DNA of 54,564 nucleotides from an uncultured Saprospiraceae bacterium (lineage in GTDB: Bacteria; Bacteroidota; Bacteroidia; Chitinophagales; Saprospiraceae), in contig CALAJP010000258.1 in assembly GCA_937922815.1 (NCBI GenBank), forward strand, positions 1 through 54,564, written 5' to 3'. The notes below the pieces were generated by a model that ran no database searches, was not told where the DNA came from, and worked only from the letters and a program-made list of their open reading frames with translations. The position numbers and the translations under genes were made by a program. Of this stretch, positions 50,990-54,564 are shown piece by piece (position 1 is the stretch's first letter; each line of letters opens with the position of its first letter).

Positions 50990-53338
50990 GTGAAAAAGAT
51001 TTTATTTTCAATTGTAATTTTATCGAGTTTCTATAACTCAAATATCATTGCTCAAAGCGCCGATGCTGAAATTAATTCTATTCTAAGGGATATAAGTCTT
51101 GAGGAGGATAATAATTTTGAATATTCGAATAATGATATTCTTATCCAAGATCAAATATATAATCAAGAGGCGAGAGAATTGACGAGGCTGAAAAAAAAGA
51201 AAAAATATACTTTCGATTTAGCTGAAACTAGGGCACATTCTAACAGACTTAATGGCAAAACAATCCAAGCAGAATTTTGGTATTCTCAAATTCTAAACCA
51301 AAGTATAGACGATATAAATTATTATCACTACGCTCAAATGCTTTTGACCAACAACAAATGCGATGATGCTATTACTTGGTTTGATGAATATAAAAAAAGG
51401 TCGAATGGCGAGGTTAGTTTAACGTTTTATGAATCATGTGATGAAATTAAGAATTTCTACGTAGAGGAAGTCCCTATGCGGTTGATTGATATTGAAGGTT
51501 TAAATTCGAACGAATTAGATTTTTATGCATTCTTTTATGATGATGATATTTATTTTACTTCTAATAGGTATCGTTGGTCTTTGATAAAAAAATACGACCC
51601 TCAAACATTTGAAGGATATACCTCTATTTACAAAGCAGATTATGATGTAGATAATAATGAAATTACTAACTTAAAAGCTTTGAAGGGGGACTTCAAGAAG
51701 AATGTTCATAGCGGAACCCCTGCTTTTATTAGTGACACATCTATGGTTTTTTCATTTAATAATAACGACGAATTAGAAAAAGACGAAGTACGCCCACTCC
51801 AATTGTATACTGCAAGGTTGAAGAATAATAAATGGGGCGATTTTCAACCTTTAGATATTAATATAGAAAATGTTACCAGTACACACCCCACTTTATCCGA
51901 AGATAAAAATAAACTATATTTTGCCAGTAATCGTGAAGGCGGTTTTGGAGGAATGGATATTTATGTATCTGAATGGAAAGACGGTAAATGGTCAAAACCG
52001 ATTAACCTAGGCCCTAGTGTCAATACAGCAGGCAACGAACTTTTTCCTTTTTTACATTCTAGTGGTACCATGTTTTTTGCCTCTGATGGGCACAAAACAT
52101 TTGGAGGTCTAGATATTTTTGCGGTTCGTAAAGTTTCTGCCGAACTCGAAACCTTTTGGGGACATCGTGTTAATATGGGATATCCGTATAATTCAAGATA
52201 TGACGATTTTGGTTTCACAATAGATGGGTATTTCAAAAAAGGATTTTTTACATCTAACAGAAAAGGAGAATCATTAAGTGATGAAATTTATGGATGGACT
52301 GCCGATAGTTCTATTAATGTTTTTGATAGAATTGTAGATAAAAACTTACAAATTCATGGCGTTCGAGAAGGTCAATTACTAACCAACACCAAATTTGACT
52401 TACATATCACTTCAGAGGAAGGAGATTTACATTTTGAAGGGGTTTCTGAAGATAGTGCAATTGTAAGTTTTAAGGCAAAACCGTTTGTAGAATATACCGT
52501 CAAGGTAATCAAGAGTGGTTATGTAGATAATACCATCATCATTGAACCCATGGAGGAATACACTAATGTGCCAGAAACACATCATGTGACAATGAAAAGA
52601 ATTACACCTATTCATTTTGAGTTTACAAACAATGGAGTCAAACTTCCAGCAGGCGTAATTTCAGAATTGGTTAAGGTTGTTGATAGAACCTCGGGCGAAG
52701 AAATTAAAATAAGTATAGACCAAGCATATTTATTGTCTAATGTTGTTGAAAGTCATCAATATGATATTGTTTTTGATGGTAAAAAGATTAATGAAAATAA
52801 CTTTGAAGTAGATGGTAATAAAGTAAGTGCGAACGAAAATTATTTAACGTTCGAATTAAACTTATCTAGTGATGATAGTGAAGCTCTTTCTACTTTTGTA
52901 AATTCGTCAGGAGAAACATGGGATGTAGCAACAATGGCTATTAATACATCAACGATTGATTCTAAAGATACAAAGTCAACACTTACGTCTAACGCTGTGA
53001 TTGTATATTTTGATTATGATAAATACAGGGTTAAGAACGAATATTTTAAAGAATTGAATGCCGTAGTCAATCAATTAGTTAACAACAAAGAGTCTGTAGT
53101 TATTTTAGAATCTTATACAGATAGTAGAGGTAGTAAAAATTATAATAAAAGATTAGCCACTAAAAGGAGTAAATCTGTAATGAAATATTTGAAATCAAAA
53201 GGAGTTAAAAATAAGCAGATTACTACTCATAGTCATGGCGAAATACAAGCAGACGTGAACTGTAACGACGAAAGCTGTCATAGACTAAACCGTAAAACAA
53301 AAGTGGTTTTTGTTCCTTCTGGATTAGCTAATAATTAA
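50990..53338 (+). CDS. PorE-like protein: TPR, PD40 propeller, regulatory domain, OmpA C-terminus
   Basis: A 782-residue envelope protein. The signal peptide is V(M)-K-K-I-L-F-S-I-V-I-L-S-S-F to about I-I-A-Q, without a lipobox. A TPR-like helical part (Y-H-Y-A-Q-M-L-L-T-N-N-K-C-D-D-A-I-T-W-F) is followed by PD40/WD40 propeller units (L-Y-F-A-S-N-R-E-G-G-F-G-G-M-D-I-Y-V-S), a carboxypeptidase-regulatory-like domain, and an OmpA domain (V-Y-F-D-Y-D-K-Y-R-V; Y-T-D-S-R-G-S-K-N-Y-N-K-R-L) that binds peptidoglycan. This order equals PorE of the type IX system, which links the trans-envelope complex to the wall; PorE itself is a lipoprotein of about 670 residues. The GTG at 50990 gives the signal peptide; the TTG at 50924 does not. 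Confidence 0.85.
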   Translation: MKKILFSIVILSSFYNSNIIAQSADAEINSILRDISLEEDNNFEYSNNDILIQDQIYNQEARELTRLKKKKKYTFDLAETRAHSNRLNGKTIQAEFWYSQILNQSIDDINYYHYAQMLLTNNKCDDAITWFDEYKKRSNGEVSLTFYESCDEIKNFYVEEVPMRLIDIEGLNSNELDFYAFFYDDDIYFTSNRYRWSLIKKYDPQTFEGYTSIYKADYDVDNNEITNLKALKGDFKKNVHSGTPAFISDTSMVFSFNNNDELEKDEVRPLQLYTARLKNNKWGDFQPLDINIENVTSTHPTLSEDKNKLYFASNREGGFGGMDIYVSEWKDGKWSKPINLGPSVNTAGNELFPFLHSSGTMFFASDGHKTFGGLDIFAVRKVSAELETFWGHRVNMGYPYNSRYDDFGFTIDGYFKKGFFTSNRKGESLSDEIYGWTADSSINVFDRIVDKNLQIHGVREGQLLTNTKFDLHITSEEGDLHFEGVSEDSAIVSFKAKPFVEYTVKVIKSGYVDNTIIIEPMEEYTNVPETHHVTMKRITPIHFEFTNNGVKLPAGVISELVKVVDRTSGEEIKISIDQAYLLSNVVESHQYDIVFDGKKINENNFEVDGNKVSANENYLTFELNLSSDDSEALSTFVNSSGETWDVATMAINTSTIDSKDTKSTLTSNAVIVYFDYDKYRVKNEYFKELNAVVNQLVNNKESVVILESYTDSRGSKNYNKRLATKRSKSVMKYLKSKGVKNKQITTHSHGEIQADVNCNDESCHRLNRKTKVVFVPSGLANN

Positions 53339-53396
53339 AAAATAAATTTCTTCATCTTTTTTTGAAATATTACTTTGTCAATAGTTCGGTAAGAAA

Positions 53397-54564
53397 TTAA
53401 GAAGCAATCTTTCCAAAGTTAATGAACTGTTCAATAGCAAGTTTATTTTTAATCAAGTGTGGGTCAATTTGAAAGTTATCTAAAAATAAATTGAACATAA
53501 TTTCATTGAAATATGATGTTTTAATATTGGCGATAGAAAAGGTGTTTTTATCTGTTTTACTCTTTTGGATATAGTGCACTATTTTAGCAATTCCAACAGC
53601 AGTTAAGGATACATTAGTGTGAAAATGAATTTTATTTTCACTACGAGCTTGACAATGAGTTAAACCTGTAAATTGTTTGGCATCTCTAAACAAGAACTCA
53701 ATCTGAAACCGAGCTTTGTAGTATTTATAAATAGTAAAAGCATCCAAATTTAAATCAGTAGAAAAGTATATAGCATATCGATTGGTTGGCTTTCCTTTAT
53801 CCAAAAATTCAACATAGGCAACTTTAAACTTGTGTTTCAAACCTACAGCCCATAACGTGGCTTCATAAATAATGACTTGATTGTCTTGGTGAACCTGTTG
53901 GAATTTGTTTTTGTTAATTTGATTCCAATTTACTTTACCATCATACTGCTTGGGTCTACCACGACCTGCGTTTTGAACACCTGTGAACAGATACTTTAAA
54001 TTTGCATCTTTTCTAAGTTTTGAAATCAAATGTATTTCTGTTTGCTTACGTATTGGGTCAATGAACGCTTTCTTTGCAAAGTAACCATCTACTACCAAAT
54101 AGTTGGACAGTTTACATAATGTTTCTGCTCTGTGTAAGATTACTTGAGCATAGTGGTCAACTAATGTCTTTTCTTGTGTAGATAGCATTTTAGGACTTGG
54201 AGTTTGAACGGATTCTAAATTAAAAGCTGTATTGTATTTGATATCCACAACACCTAATCCACCAATTTCAATACCTTTTACCGCTTGACCCAAGCAACCG
54301 CTCCAATACTTGCCGATATGGGGAGTATGTTTTCCACTTTTTGGTAAATAACATGGATCAAAAGCTATAATCAGTTCTTCTGATAATTCGGACTGACAAA
54401 GTGTAGCATTAAATTCAAGAAAGTCAAATTCTTCTTCAAAATGAAGACGATAGCTTTTTTCACTCCTTGAACTATAACGCTCTAAACCCTTAAAAGTATA
54501 GCGACCACGAAGCGATAAAAACAAGGAAAATATTGAAAGCATAAAATATTTACGTGGTTTTTTG
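53397..54564 (-). CDS. IS4-family transposase, cut by the right edge
   Basis: A DDE transposase read on the minus strand. The frame stays open past the ATG at 54542 to the edge (K-K-P-R-K-Y-F-M-L), so the true start is outside. S-L-R-G-R-Y-T-F-K-G-L-E-R-Y-S is the typical N-terminal motif. V-V-D-G-Y-F-A-K-K-A-F and F-S-T-D-L hold two Asp of the catalytic triad. Y-Y-K-A-R-F-Q-I-E-F-L-F-R-D-A-K is the Y-(2)-R-(3)-E-(6)-K signature of IS4. The coding part visible is intact, without internal stops. The stop is only 59 bases from the PorE-like stop, so the right part of the insertion ends near 53340-53396; the terminal repeat is not identifiable without the other end. Confidence 0.88.
   Translation of the reverse strand, partial: KKPRKYFMLSIFSLFLSLRGRYTFKGLERYSSRSEKSYRLHFEEEFDFLEFNATLCQSELSEELIIAFDPCYLPKSGKHTPHIGKYWSGCLGQAVKGIEIGGLGVVDIKYNTAFNLESVQTPSPKMLSTQEKTLVDHYAQVILHRAETLCKLSNYLVVDGYFAKKAFIDPIRKQTEIHLISKLRKDANLKYLFTGVQNAGRGRPKQYDGKVNWNQINKNKFQQVHQDNQVIIYEATLWAVGLKHKFKVAYVEFLDKGKPTNRYAIYFSTDLNLDAFTIYKYYKARFQIEFLFRDAKQFTGLTHCQARSENKIHFHTNVSLTAVGIAKIVHYIQKSKTDKNTFSIANIKTSYFNEIMFNLFLDNFQIDPHLIKNKLAIEQFINFGKIAS

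Overview
The window is AT-rich chromosomal DNA of a member of the Bacteroidota. Five proteins carry type IX secretion (T9SS) C-terminal sorting domains, two are PorP/SprF-like, and there are a GLPGLI protein, a PorE-like OmpA protein, promoters of the TTG-N19/20-TAnnTTTG type, almost no Shine-Dalgarno signals, and a pheA-aminotransferase-tyrA-DAHP synthase/chorismate mutase operon. The genus cannot be fixed from the sequence; the lineage looks gliding or surface-associated. No rRNA, tRNA or CRISPR array was recognised. Both edges lie inside transposases: an IS1-like zinc-finger N-terminus at bases 1-61 and an IS4-family gene running off the right end.

Layout. 1-6.2 kb: a small membrane peptide with its own terminator, a cNMP/CBS/DUF294 protein overlapping a DnaQ-like exonuclease, a SulP transporter, and a likely arsenic-responsive pair (DUF6428 plus an ArsN1/PAT-like acetyltransferase) behind a near-perfect palindromic operator. 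6.2-13.5 kb: a duplicated surface-protein module A-B / A-B, where A is a repeat-rich fibre-like protein and B a type-B T9SS cargo; the first A survives only as its leader and signal-peptide start. 13.5-17.2 kb (minus): a GlmU-like enzyme, a spermidine-synthase-like protein, an AI-2E-family membrane protein and rsmG. 17.3-19.6 kb: kdsA, an AhpD-like gene and murQ. 19.8-28.3 kb: PorP/SprF, lysS with unusual extensions, and a 1737-residue type-B T9SS protein. 28.5-32.2 kb: a small secreted Cys peptide, GLPGLI and a TonB-receptor-like barrel. 32.2-32.7 kb is a graveyard holding a Fic N-terminal remnant, a possible IS end and a small ORF with a good promoter.

32.7-41.8 kb: a family 9 glycosyltransferase, an M43 metalloprotease with a type-A T9SS tail followed by a Lys/Cys-rich secreted protein, a long-chain acyl-CoA synthetase, a second PorP/SprF, and a secreted lipase-like alpha/beta hydrolase with PKD and T9SS domains. 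41.9-45.8 kb: the aromatic amino acid operon with a strong promoter and a terminator. 45.9-54.5 kb: an RsmI-like methyltransferase, an Asp/Glu racemase, a DUF2891 lipoprotein, a DUF1801 protein, an orphan sensorless histidine kinase and the PorE-like protein.

Functionally, the window is dominated by envelope work: T9SS cargo and its outer-membrane partners, KDO, heptose and peptidoglycan metabolism, and TonB-type uptake. Housekeeping islands (rsmG, lysS, aromatic biosynthesis) lie between them. The less ordinary items are the duplicated A-B surface module with 246-bp repeats, the peptide-GLPGLI-barrel trio, the palindrome-controlled DUF6428/acetyltransferase pair, the Cys-rich protein behind a secreted protease, and the decayed genes in the intergenic spaces.
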